Assembly (NCBI GenBank): GCA_963704995.1
Contig: CAVPIM010000017.1
Span: forward strand, 1,736,001-1,800,000
DNA: 64,000 nt
Source: RYN-230 sp963704995
GTDB taxonomy: Bacteria > Actinomycetota > Actinomycetes > Streptosporangiales > Streptosporangiaceae
Direction: 5' to 3'
The position numbers and the translations under genes are program-made. Under the pieces are notes generated by a model. It ran no database searches and was not told the origin of the DNA. It saw only the letters and a program-made list of their open reading frames with translations. This document shows, piece after piece, positions 28,188-36,497 of this stretch (positions within the stretch are counted from its first letter, which is position 1; the number at the start of each line of letters is the position of its first letter).

Positions 28188-29051
28188 ATGGCCAAGAAGA
28201 AGAAGCACAAGCAACGTTCCCGCGAGGATCAGGCGCCGCCGGGCGCTGCGGGGCTGGAGGCGGGGGTGGGTCCGCCGGTGAAGATGAAGCGCAAGGAGTA
28301 TGAGCGCCAGATGCGGGTGCTGCATGGTGAGCTGGTGGCGATGCAGGAGTGGGTGAAGGCGTCGGGGGCGAAGATCTGCATCGTGTTCGAGGGCCGGGAT
28401 ACTGCCGGGAAAGGGGGGACGATCAAGCGGATCACCGAGCGGGTCAGCCCGCGGGTGTTCCGGGTGGTGGCGCTGCCCGCCCCGACCGGGCGGGAGAAGT
28501 CGCAGATGTACATCCAGCGGTACCTGCCGCACTTCCCGGCCGCCGGTGAGGTGGTGATCTTCGACCGCAGCTGGTACAACCGGGCGGGGGTCGAGCCGGT
28601 GATGGGTTTTTGCACGCCGCAGGAGACCGGGCGGTTCCTGGCCCTGACCCCCGGGGTCGAGAAGGCCATGGCCGATGAGGGGATCTTGCTGCTGAAGTAC
28701 TGGCTGGAGGTCAGCCCCGGTGAGCAGACCCGGCGGCTGGAAAGCCGGATCAGCGACCCGCGGAAGATCTGGAAGCTCTCAGACATGGACCTGAAGTCCT
28801 ACCGCCGCTGGTATGACTACTCCCGGGCCCGCGACGCGATGTTCGCCGCCACCGACACCGCGTGGGCCCCCTGGTACATCGCGCGGACCGACAGCAAAAG
28901 GCGCGGCCGGCTCAACATCATCAGCCACCTGCTCAGCCAGGTCCCCTACACGCCACTGACCCCCCGCGACATCACCCTGCCCAGACGCCAGCCAGCCCAC
29001 GGCTACACCCAGCCAGACCTGCCCCTGCACTACATCCCGGCACCGTTCTAG
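28188..29051 (+). CDS. ppk2: Polyphosphate kinase 2
   Basis: The 287-residue protein starts at ATG 28188 with GGAGG eight bases upstream. It has the PPK2 Walker A GRDTAGKGG (residues 69-77), Walker B and lid region FDRSWYNRAGVE (126-136), GREKSQMYIQRYLPHFPAAGEV and WYDYSRARDAMF. PPK2 enzymes transfer phosphate between inorganic polyphosphate and nucleoside mono- or diphosphates in the cytosol. This is a single-domain member. The subclass (GDP/ADP or AMP preference) cannot be fixed by eye. The basic N-terminal run KKKKHKQR is unusual. Confidence 0.95.
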   Translation: MAKKKKHKQRSREDQAPPGAAGLEAGVGPPVKMKRKEYERQMRVLHGELVAMQEWVKASGAKICIVFEGRDTAGKGGTIKRITERVSPRVFRVVALPAPTGREKSQMYIQRYLPHFPAAGEVVIFDRSWYNRAGVEPVMGFCTPQETGRFLALTPGVEKAMADEGILLLKYWLEVSPGEQTRRLESRISDPRKIWKLSDMDLKSYRRWYDYSRARDAMFAATDTAWAPWYIARTDSKRRGRLNIISHLLSQVPYTPLTPRDITLPRRQPAHGYTQPDLPLHYIPAPF

Positions 29052-29168
29052 ACGGGGCTGCCCCGCGATCCCGGTGTGGTGCCGATCCACCAATGGCGCC
29101 CTGATCCTGGCGCGGTCGCCCCCCTTCCGTCCCCGCGCTGGGTGGAGTCGGAGAGAAGCCGTGAGCAG

Positions 29169-29202
29169 GCCCCCGGCGGATCTTGCCCCTCGGATTGCCC
29201 CC
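29169..29202. repeat. 34-bp direct repeat, copy 1
   Basis: GCCCCCGGCGGATCTTGCCC continues into CTCGGATTGCCCCC. A copy with two mismatches lies at 30095-30128 in the same orientation, 926 bp away. The two bracket the PhyH gene exactly. Confidence 0.85.
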
Positions 29203-29225
29203 GCGAGCCCAGGCCAGACGGGAGC

Positions 29226-30032
29226 CTACGGCCAGACGACGGGGAACAGGGGATGATCCAAGGCCGCGCCGGCCGGGAGCTGGGATTCGAGGCCATCGAA
29301 CGGCGGCGAGGTGCGCCACCGTCGCGGCGCGTGCCGCGCATCGGCCGACAGGTAGCGCAGCGATAGCACCCGGCGGCGGCCGCGGAACGGGAACCCCGGC
29401 GCCCCGTGCACCGTCAGGAAGTCGAAGAAGATCGCGTCGCCCGGCTCCAGCTCGAACCGGCGGATGTCGAAGGCGTCCCGGTCGGCCTCGATGTCCGGCA
29501 GTTCGGCCAGGCTTCCGTCCGGGAACCACTTCGCCTCCCCGGCCAGGAACGTCCGCGGCATGAGCCAGGGCCCGCGGTGCGAGCCGGCCAGCAGCTCCAG
29601 GCAGCCGGCCGCGGGCACCGGGTCCACCGGTATCCAGGCGCTGACGCCGTGCCCGTCAACGTTGTAGTAGGGCTGGTCCTGGTGCCAGGGGGTGCGCTGC
29701 CGGGTTCCGCCTTCCTTCACCAGCACATGATCGTGGTAGAACCGCACCTGCGGCGTTCCCATCAGCGCCGCAGCGATCTGCGGCACGCGGGAGTGGCGGG
29801 CCAGCTCCTCGATCTGCGGGACGTCCTCCCAGCGGCGGAAGTCCTCAGTGAACGAGCCGGGATCACCCAGGCCGCTCGCCACCTGAGCCAGCGGGCCAGG
29901 AACGGCCAGCACGATCTCGATCGCGGCGACCGCAGCGGCTATCTCGGCCGGATCCAGGACGCCGCGCACGCAAGCGACGCCGTCGCGGGCGAAGGCCGCG
30001 GCCAGTTCCGGGTCCGGCTGATCCAGGTCCAC
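29226..30032 (-). CDS. Phytanoyl-CoA dioxygenase (PhyH) family protein
   Basis: The 268-residue protein is a non-heme Fe(II)/2-oxoglutarate oxygenase of the PhyH family. It has WHQDQPYYNVDGHGVSAWIPVDP with the H-x-D metal pair, GCLELLAGSHRG, and FFDFLTVHGAPGFPF with the distal histidine. An arginine for 2-oxoglutarate follows in FRGRRRVLSLRY. Substrates in bacteria are often secondary metabolites or lipids; none can be named here. It stands alone between two 34-bp direct repeats, which suggests insertion as a cassette. Confidence 0.88.
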   Translation of the reverse strand: MDLDQPDPELAAAFARDGVACVRGVLDPAEIAAAVAAIEIVLAVPGPLAQVASGLGDPGSFTEDFRRWEDVPQIEELARHSRVPQIAAALMGTPQVRFYHDHVLVKEGGTRQRTPWHQDQPYYNVDGHGVSAWIPVDPVPAAGCLELLAGSHRGPWLMPRTFLAGEAKWFPDGSLAELPDIEADRDAFDIRRFELEPGDAIFFDFLTVHGAPGFPFRGRRRVLSLRYLSADARHAPRRWRTSPPFDGLESQLPAGAALDHPLFPVVWP

Positions 30033-30094
30033 GGCTATCCCCCGGCGGTAGCGACACTCTGGCCGATCCGGACCGTACCACCAGGAACGCCCCT

Positions 30095-30128
30095 GCCCCC
30101 GGCGGATCTTGCCCCTCCGATTACCCCC
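30095..30128. repeat. 34-bp direct repeat, copy 2
   Basis: This copy differs from 29169-29202 at two positions (C for G and A for G) and lies just before the start of the PhyH gene when read on its coding strand. Confidence 0.85.
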
Positions 30129-30177
30129 AGGGGCGAACCCCTCACCTATTCAGCGTTCGAATCCTGTTCCTGACCTA

Positions 30178-30219
30178 GGTGAAGCTAAGCGGGCTCGAAA
30201 CGCTCACGTCCTGCATGCC
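30178..30219 (-). other. tRNA-Ala(GGC)-like 3'-half fragment
   Basis: On the minus strand the sequence reads GGCATGCAGGACGTGAGCG, then a TTTCGAG T-loop-like stretch and CCCGCTTAGCTTCACC. This resembles the anticodon, variable loop, T-arm and acceptor 3' strand of actinobacterial tRNA-Ala(GGC). The T-stem is degenerate and the 5' half is missing. A related fragment is at 49278-49314. Confidence 0.5.
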
Positions 30220-30334
30220 GGGGGGCACCCTGACCCCGGCCTGAGCAAGGCCCGGAACCCGGAAGCGCTGCTTAGCCGGGCTGAGGGCCGCTCCGACGTC
30301 CTGCGGCCCAATCCGTGCTGACCCAGCGAGCCAG

Positions 30335-30366
30335 GCTGGCCAGGCTGGTAATCCAGCCCGGCCAGC
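30335..30366 (-). terminator. Stem-loop downstream of the LLM oxidoreductase gene
   Basis: GCTGGCCAGGCTGG (30335-30348) pairs with CCAGCCCGGCCAGC (30353-30366) with one mismatch around a TAAT loop. It sits 46 bp past the stop of the leftward LLM gene. The rest of the 30033-30411 gap holds only the repeat and tRNA-like fragment listed. Confidence 0.65.
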
Positions 30367-30411
30367 GCGGGAGCCAGGACCTATCAGATCGGCAGGGCGG
30401 GATTTGCTCCC

Positions 30412-31275
30412 TCAGGACACCGCCTCAGCGAGTAGCCCGACCTGCTCCAGGCTCGACGAGGTCGGCACGAAAATGAGCTCGTCGCAGCCGACCTCCGCGA
30501 ACGCGGCGGCGTAGCCCTTCACCATCTCCGGGCTCACCGCCGCACCGGCCGCGATCTGGCCGGCGATGTCGCCCAGGAATGCGTAGTAGTGGCCGAGATA
30601 GCCGTCGGCCAGCGAGCGGGCGTCCGGGCCCAGCGCGAAGTAAGCCAGCGATAGCTTGCGCGGCTTGCCCGCCCGGCCTTCGTCCTGCCACGCCTGGTCA
30701 ACGGCTGCCGCGGCCTGAGCGAACATGTCCGGGGTGCCGCCGCCCATGATCCATCCGTCAGCGACGCGGGCCACCCGTCGGAAGCTGGCCTCCGTCGAGC
30801 CGCCCAGGATTAGCTCAGGGCCTCCGGGCCGGGTCGGCGGCGGCCCGATCGGGCCGATGTCTCCCTGCGCCTCACCCGCCCAGATGCGCTGCATCTCGGC
30901 CAGCTGCTCGTCGAAGCGCCGCCCCCGCCCGGTCATGGTGAGCCCACTCGCGGCGAAGTCGTCCTCCCGGCCACCGATGCCCAGGCCCAGCACCAGGCGG
31001 CCACCCGAGATGCGGTCGAGCGAGGCCGCCTGCTTGGCGAACAGCGCCGTGTTCGTGTGCAGCGGCGCCAGCAGGATTGATGTCGTCAGCCGGATCCGGC
31101 TGGTGACCGCCGCTGCTGCGGCCAGCGCGATCAGCTCCTCGTAGTTCGGGTACACCAGCCGGCCGATCGTGCTGAGGGTGCTGAAGCCAGCCTCGTCAGC
31201 CCGCCGGGCCCAGTCGACGAGGGTCCTGCCTTCCGTGTCCGGAACTGCGTTCGGAAGGCCGATCCCGACATCCAT
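30412..31275 (-). CDS. LLM-class flavin oxidoreductase, probably F420-dependent
   Basis: The 287-residue protein has the luciferase-like TIM barrel of the LLM class: MDVGIGLPN, WARRADEAGFSTLSTIGR, VTSRIRLTTSILLAPLHTNTALFAKQAASLDRISGGRLVLGLGIGGREDDF. In actinobacteria most relatives use coenzyme F420 rather than FMN; this is an inference from the family. The substrate is unknown. The gene is monocistronic as far as visible, with a hairpin after the stop. Confidence 0.85.
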   Translation of the reverse strand: MDVGIGLPNAVPDTEGRTLVDWARRADEAGFSTLSTIGRLVYPNYEELIALAAAAAVTSRIRLTTSILLAPLHTNTALFAKQAASLDRISGGRLVLGLGIGGREDDFAASGLTMTGRGRRFDEQLAEMQRIWAGEAQGDIGPIGPPPTRPGGPELILGGSTEASFRRVARVADGWIMGGGTPDMFAQAAAAVDQAWQDEGRAGKPRKLSLAYFALGPDARSLADGYLGHYYAFLGDIAGQIAAGAAVSPEMVKGYAAAFAEVGCDELIFVPTSSSLEQVGLLAEAVS

Positions 31276-31475
31276 GCTGAACCTCCATCGTCGCTCGGTC
31301 CCCCGGTCAAGGACCGACAGTAGCCGCCCGCCGGGCGGGGTCGCCGTCAGGGCTGCGGACGCGTCCCGCAGTACTACGCCGCCCCAGGCGGAGTGAGACC
31401 AGCATGCTCGATGCCGCCGTCCACCCCGATCATGCCGTCCTGAACCGGCCCCGGTCCGCGGCGGTGATACCCGGG

Positions 31476-32450
31476 TCAGGGGTGGACGGGGCCGCTCGGG
31501 CCCTTGTCGAGGCGCAGCGACTGCATGATGGCGAACGTGGTCGTCATCGTGAACACCTCGATGTCCGCGGCGGCAAGCACGCCGGTGTACTTGGCGATCA
31601 CGGGCGCGGCGGCACGCTCGGTGACGGTGTCGAGGTGGGCCTTCACGCCTGCCCAGGCGTTCTCCCCGTACCGCATGTAGTAAGGCACTGGGTTGACGTT
31701 CGCCAGCGCCTCCCTGGAGCTGGCCTCGATGTCAGCGATGTACTGCTGGTGCAGGGCGGCGTCTTCGCGGGTGGCGAGCCTTCCGAGGTGCCCGCAGATG
31801 AAGTGCGTCCAGGGGTAGGACAGTGCGGTGTCCGGAGCCTGCATGTACCCCTGCACATCCTCGCTGAGGTTGAGGTTGTAGATCGGCACCCAGCCAGCGT
31901 TGACGACGTCGATGAACATCAGCGTGTCGTGGCCGGGGAAATGGATGTAGATGTTGTCCGGCGAGTGGTTGGAGCCGTGCCAGGCCAGCTCAACGCGCTC
32001 CCCGCCTACCTCCAGCGTGTAGCTGTCACTGAAGGTCACGTCAGGCATCGGCCGGGCCGGGTCGTTGTCCCGGAGCAGAAGGCGGCGGGTCTCCTCGTGC
32101 CCGATCCGGACGACGTTCTCGAACAGCGAGGCGGCCCCGCCGTGGTCGGCGTGGTGATGCGAATAAACCAGGTGCGTCACCGTGTTGCTGACACCCTCCG
32201 CGGCGGCGATCTCGTCCACGGCCCGCCGCAGGTTATGGCCAATGCTCGGGGGTGCGTCAAACAGCACCACACCGTCGTGAGTGACCAGGAACGCCGACTG
32301 GTAGACCCCGTCGGTGACCCAGTACAGGTTCCGCTCGACCCGCCCGACGTAGTACCCCTGCTCGTTCAGAGCGGGACCGAGGGCCGAACGCGGGATGGGC
32401 GCGTAGTCGGGCAGTCCGTCAGCCGCGCCCATATCGGCAGTTGTTGTCAC
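31476..32450 (-). CDS. Metallo-beta-lactamase-fold hydrolase
   Basis: The 324-residue protein starts at GTG 32450 with GGGAG eight bases upstream. It has the zinc motif HHHADH in THLVYSHHHADHGGAA, HGSNHSPDNIYIHFPGHDTLMFIDVVNAGW with later metal ligands, and FICGHLG. No signal peptide is evident. The closest architecture I recall is the broad MBL-fold class that includes quorum-quenching lactonases and alkylsulfatase-like enzymes. The substrate is unknown. The SDR gene lies 135 bp upstream on the same strand. Confidence 0.85.
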   Translation of the reverse strand: MTTTADMGAADGLPDYAPIPRSALGPALNEQGYYVGRVERNLYWVTDGVYQSAFLVTHDGVVLFDAPPSIGHNLRRAVDEIAAAEGVSNTVTHLVYSHHHADHGGAASLFENVVRIGHEETRRLLLRDNDPARPMPDVTFSDSYTLEVGGERVELAWHGSNHSPDNIYIHFPGHDTLMFIDVVNAGWVPIYNLNLSEDVQGYMQAPDTALSYPWTHFICGHLGRLATREDAALHQQYIADIEASSREALANVNPVPYYMRYGENAWAGVKAHLDTVTERAAAPVIAKYTGVLAAADIEVFTMTTTFAIMQSLRLDKGPSGPVHP

Positions 32451-32584
32451 GACATCTCCCTCGCCATTAGGGCACGTCCCCTGACGGCCGTGCGCTTCGC
32501 GTCATGCCCACGTTCCCGGGCTGCCAGGTGAGAAGTCATCGCCGGATCATGGTGATTCGGGTCGGCCCGCGCCTGGCCGGCCCG

Positions 32585-33268
32585 CTAGGCCCCGTACACC
32601 GGCAGGATCGCACCGCTCACCGGCGCTGCCACGTCGCTGACGAGGAACGCGATCACTCCGGCGATCGCCTCGGGTGCCACTGCGTGCGCTATCACGTCGG
32701 CTGGGAACGTCGCCCGGTTGGACGCGGTGTCGATCAGCTGTGGCGCTACTGCGTTCACCCGGATTCCGTAAGGCCGGAGCTCGAGGTCGAGGGTGCGCGT
32801 CAGGTGCACGAGGGCTGCCTTGCTCACGCTGTAGGCCGCCATGCCGCTGGCAGGTTCGAGGCCTGGCCGGGCGGTCACATGGACGATGGCACCCGAGCCC
32901 CGCTGTCGCATATGCGGCACCACTGCCTGGCTCAGCCACAACGCGGGTCCTAGATTGACGTCGAGCATGAGCCTCAACGTCTCGGGAGTCGTAGTGAGCG
33001 CGTCACCCAGGCCGAACGCTCCGACTGTGTTCACCAGCACCCCGGGCGGCCCGACCTCGGCCGCTATCCGGTCGATGAGCCGTGTCACCGCGCCGGGATC
33101 GCCAGGATCGGCTGCTTCTTTGTGCACGACGTCGCGCAGATCGCTCATCGCGTGCTCGTTCCGGTCAAGCGCCACCACCGCGAATCCGCTGGCCGCAAGC
33201 GCGGCGGTGGTCGCATGCCCGAGCGCGCCGCCCGCACCTGCGACGACGGCTACCGTTGCCTGGCTCAT
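32585..33268 (-). CDS. Short-chain dehydrogenase/reductase
   Basis: The 227-residue protein is a classical SDR. It has the NAD(P) glycine motif VVAGAGGALGHA near the N terminus, LVNTVGAFG in place of the usual NNAG, a serine region IVHVTARPG, the catalytic YSVSK (Y-x-x-x-K), and RVNAVAPQLIDTASN. The catalytic serine segment (VTARPG) is atypical, so the active-site serine is not certain. Substrate unknown. Confidence 0.88.
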   Translation of the reverse strand: MSQATVAVVAGAGGALGHATTAALAASGFAVVALDRNEHAMSDLRDVVHKEAADPGDPGAVTRLIDRIAAEVGPPGVLVNTVGAFGLGDALTTTPETLRLMLDVNLGPALWLSQAVVPHMRQRGSGAIVHVTARPGLEPASGMAAYSVSKAALVHLTRTLDLELRPYGIRVNAVAPQLIDTASNRATFPADVIAHAVAPEAIAGVIAFLVSDVAAPVSGAILPVYGA

Positions 33269-33411
33269 GCCATCCTCCGGAGATTTCTACGAATTCCGCT
33301 AGCATCCCGACCGGTCACGGGCGAGAAGGCTGTTGCCTGCCCGAGAGAGCGCCGCGACTGACGGCCCCAGTCGCGCTGAAGCCCGCAAGCCAGCGACACC
33401 CGTGGCGACGT

Positions 33412-33654
33412 TCACACTGTGTCACCGCGGTCTGGCGAACTCGCCTCCGGTCCGAACTGGCGGACCTCGAGGAGGTCAAGGCCAAGCGCCTCGATCTCAG
33501 ACAGGACGCCGTGGAGCCCTGGCCGGTCCAGCAGGCCGGTCAAGACTGTCTCCGGGCCCTGCTGCTCCCATGCCATCGCCGGAAACGCGGAAAGCAGCGT
33601 GGCACCGAGATGACCCTTGATCCTGATCATGTACTTGGCCGATGCAGGGTCCAT
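33412..33654 (-). CDS. Small conserved actinobacterial protein
   Basis: I chose ATG 33654, giving 80 residues. The core (KYMIRIKGHLGATLLSAFPAMAWEQQGPETVLTGLLDRPGLHGVLSEIEALGLDLLEVR) matches from memory a family of about 70-80 residues often found singly in actinomycetes. It is probably cytosolic with a mixed alpha/beta fold. No function is known to me. The longer frame upstream of 33654 looks non-coding. Confidence 0.65.
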   Translation of the reverse strand: MDPASAKYMIRIKGHLGATLLSAFPAMAWEQQGPETVLTGLLDRPGLHGVLSEIEALGLDLLEVRQFGPEASSPDRGDTV

Positions 33655-33833
33655 ACGCCTACAGTCCGGCGCAGGCAGGTGAGTGCGCATCGCCAGGATC
33701 TGGTGAGGCCGGCGCCCGAATGGCAAAACGCGGAGCAGCCAGGCTTGCGCTAGCCACCGTCCGGGCACGTAACCTGGCTAGATGCTGAGGCGCGGCCGGC
33801 GCCAGGCCAGCGCGCCGGGAATCGGGTTCAGGC

Positions 33834-36497
33834 GTGGCTCTTAGGACAAACCCTCCACAGCCGCTCCAGGCAGCCCCGCGACTGATTCAGCGCGGAGAGC
33901 TTCTTGCTTCCCTCGATTCCGCGACGGCAGCGAAGGTAACGCTTATCTCGGCCCCCGCAGGCAGCGGTAAGACCTCGCTATTGCGGGCCTGGGCAGACGG
34001 TCCGGGTCAGTCGTATCGGCTGGCCGTCGTCCAGGTCCGGCGCGACCAGCAGGATTCCCAGCAGTTCTGGCTGGCCCTCCTCAGCGCCATCCGGCAGGCC
34101 GCCGGCCGTCCCGGCGAAGGCGAGCAGCTGGCAGCGACACCCGACTTCAATGAAGTGGCCATCAGCGAGAGAGTTCTGTCGGAACTCGCCGCGCAACACG
34201 ACCACACCTTCCTGGTCATCGATGATCTCCACGAGCTGACCTCAGCAGAAGCGCTCATGCAGCTGACCCGGCTGCTTGAGAAGCTCCCCCAGCACGTGCA
34301 CGCGATCCTGGCGACGCGGCGCGATCTTCCCCTGCGGTTGCACAAGCTCCGTCTCGCCGGCGAGCTGGCCGACCTCCGGGCGGCAGACTTGCGTTTCACT
34401 GAGCGCGAGACCCACCAGTTCCTGGAGGCTTCGGGTATCGCGTTGTCGGAGGCCGGAGTCGCCCGGCTGCACCAGCGCACGGAAGGCTGGGCGGCCGGCC
34501 TGCGGCTGGCGGCGATGTCACTGGCGAGCAGCCCGGACCCGGAGAGATTTGTCGCGGAGTTCTCTGGCAGCAGCCGTACTGTGGCCGAGTACTTGCTCGC
34601 CGAAATGCTTGAATGCCAGCCGCCCGGGGTCCAGCGGCTTCTTCTGCGCACCGCCCTGCTCGACCGGGTTAACGGCGAGCTGGCCGATCTGCTGACTGGT
34701 CACCCCGGCTCCGAACGCATCCTCCTCGATCTCGAAGACGCCAATGCGTTCGTCGTATCGCTCGATCCGGCCCGGACCTGGTTCCGGTATCACCACCTCT
34801 TCGCTGACCTGCTCCGCCTTGAGCTGCGCCGGAGGCTCCCCGAAGAACTGCCGGCCCTGCACCGGCTCGCCGCCAAGTGGTTGATCGGGCACGGCGAGAT
34901 CATTGACGCCATCCGGCATATCCAGGCCGCGGGTGACTGGTCCGACGCGGCGCGGCTGCTCGCAGACCATTCGTTCGGCCTGACGCTGGACGGGCAAGCG
35001 CAGACCATCGAAACCCTGTTGCGCGTGTTCCCGCCAGGTGCCGTTACCGAGGGCCCGGATCTCCCTCTCGCGCGCGCCACCAGCGAGCTTGCCCGGGGAC
35101 ACCTGGACGAGGCCGCCGCCCACCTGACCGTGGCCGAGACCGTGATCACACCGACGCCGCCCGACCGCAAGCACCGCCTCGAAGTGGCGATCGCAGCGCT
35201 GAGACTGTCGCTCGCGCGAAAGCGCGGCCACCTGGCGGGGGTCGTCGAGCAGGTCAGGTTCCTTGCCTCCCCGACGACCGGGCAGTCTGACGACGACATC
35301 GCGCTCGACAGCGACCTCCGCGCGGTGGCGCTCATGAATCTCGGAATCGTCGAAGCGTGGTCGCTCGGGAACCAGGACAGTGAGCGGCACCTACGCGAGG
35401 GTGCCGATCTCGCGCGGAAGATCGGACGTCCGTACCTCGAAGTGGCCTGCCTGGCTGAACTCGCCTTCGCATCGAAGATCGAGCCCTTCGCTACTACCCA
35501 GCGGCGGTGCCGGGAGGCGATAGCTCTCGCCGAGCAACATGGCTGGGGCGCGGAGCCTGTCATCTCGCCGGCGCTTGTGAACCTCGCAGGCGCTCTCATC
35601 TGGACGGGTGAATTCGACGAGGCCGAGCACTGGCTGAGGCGCGCCGCACGCGCCGTGGAGACAGACGCCGGGCCCGTTATCAGGCTGTTGCTGCACATCG
35701 GCACCGGCGCGCTGCTGGCTGGCCGCCGCAAGCTGCCCGAGGCGCTTGCGGAATTCATCGCGGTCGAGCACCTGCAGACGCAACTGGAAGGCTCACATGC
35801 GCTGGCGAGTCAGCTGACGAGTTGGATGCTGGCCACCCAGGCCCGGCTCGGGCAGCCCGGCGAAGCTCGGGCCTGTATGGCAGCACTCGATCCGGATCTG
35901 GCAGACTCCGGCGAGATCGATAATGCGCGCGCGGCTATCTGCCTCGCCGAAGGCGACCCAACGGCCGCCTTGACCCCGGTCCAACGTGTTCTGAGCGGGG
36001 TAGCTCCGGTGATCGGATACGTGACAATCGTTGAGGCACACCTGCTGGCAGCGCTCGCGCACCGCGAACTCGGCGACCAGCGTGCTGCCACCGCTTCCAC
36101 AGAGGGCGCGCTGGGCCTGGCCGAGGCTGACCGGCTCATCCTCCCGTTCGCGATGACGGGTTCGCGCAAGCTGCTCGAGGCCATGCCGAAGCATGAGACG
36201 GCGCACGCAGCCCTGCTGACCGACATCCTCGACGTCATGCGCGGATCATCCGCAGCGCCGGGCCATATGCCTTCACTGGCGGAGATCGAGCAACTCAGCC
36301 CGAGCGAACTGCGGGTGCTGCGGTATCTTCCGACGAACTTGTCCCGGCCGGAGATCGCCAGCGAGCTATCGGTCTCGGTCAACACCGTCAACACCCACGT
36401 CCGCAACATCTACGCCAAGCTCGGGGCTCAGGATCGTTCCTCGGCAGTACGGCACGCACGAGAGATGCGGCTGCTCTCGGCTGGCCCGAATAGCTAG
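33834..36497 (+). CDS. MalT-like LuxR-family transcriptional regulator
   Basis: The 887-residue protein starts at GTG 33834 with only a weak ribosome site. It has an N-terminal STAND ATPase with Walker A APAGSGKT (residues 40-47) and Walker B-like HTFLVIDDLHELTS. A winged region with FRYHHLFADLLRLELRRRLPEELPALHRLAAKWLIGHG is typical of MalT-like proteins. A TPR-rich middle and a LuxR helix-turn-helix (LSPSELRVLRYLPTNLSRPEIASELSVSVNTVNTHVRNIYAKLG) complete it. The stop overlaps that of the convergent MFS gene by 3 bases. Target genes may include the adjacent efflux cluster; this is inference. Confidence 0.92.
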   Translation: MALRTNPPQPLQAAPRLIQRGELLASLDSATAAKVTLISAPAGSGKTSLLRAWADGPGQSYRLAVVQVRRDQQDSQQFWLALLSAIRQAAGRPGEGEQLAATPDFNEVAISERVLSELAAQHDHTFLVIDDLHELTSAEALMQLTRLLEKLPQHVHAILATRRDLPLRLHKLRLAGELADLRAADLRFTERETHQFLEASGIALSEAGVARLHQRTEGWAAGLRLAAMSLASSPDPERFVAEFSGSSRTVAEYLLAEMLECQPPGVQRLLLRTALLDRVNGELADLLTGHPGSERILLDLEDANAFVVSLDPARTWFRYHHLFADLLRLELRRRLPEELPALHRLAAKWLIGHGEIIDAIRHIQAAGDWSDAARLLADHSFGLTLDGQAQTIETLLRVFPPGAVTEGPDLPLARATSELARGHLDEAAAHLTVAETVITPTPPDRKHRLEVAIAALRLSLARKRGHLAGVVEQVRFLASPTTGQSDDDIALDSDLRAVALMNLGIVEAWSLGNQDSERHLREGADLARKIGRPYLEVACLAELAFASKIEPFATTQRRCREAIALAEQHGWGAEPVISPALVNLAGALIWTGEFDEAEHWLRRAARAVETDAGPVIRLLLHIGTGALLAGRRKLPEALAEFIAVEHLQTQLEGSHALASQLTSWMLATQARLGQPGEARACMAALDPDLADSGEIDNARAAICLAEGDPTAALTPVQRVLSGVAPVIGYVTIVEAHLLAALAHRELGDQRAATASTEGALGLAEADRLILPFAMTGSRKLLEAMPKHETAHAALLTDILDVMRGSSAAPGHMPSLAEIEQLSPSELRVLRYLPTNLSRPEIASELSVSVNTVNTHVRNIYAKLGAQDRSSAVRHAREMRLLSAGPNS

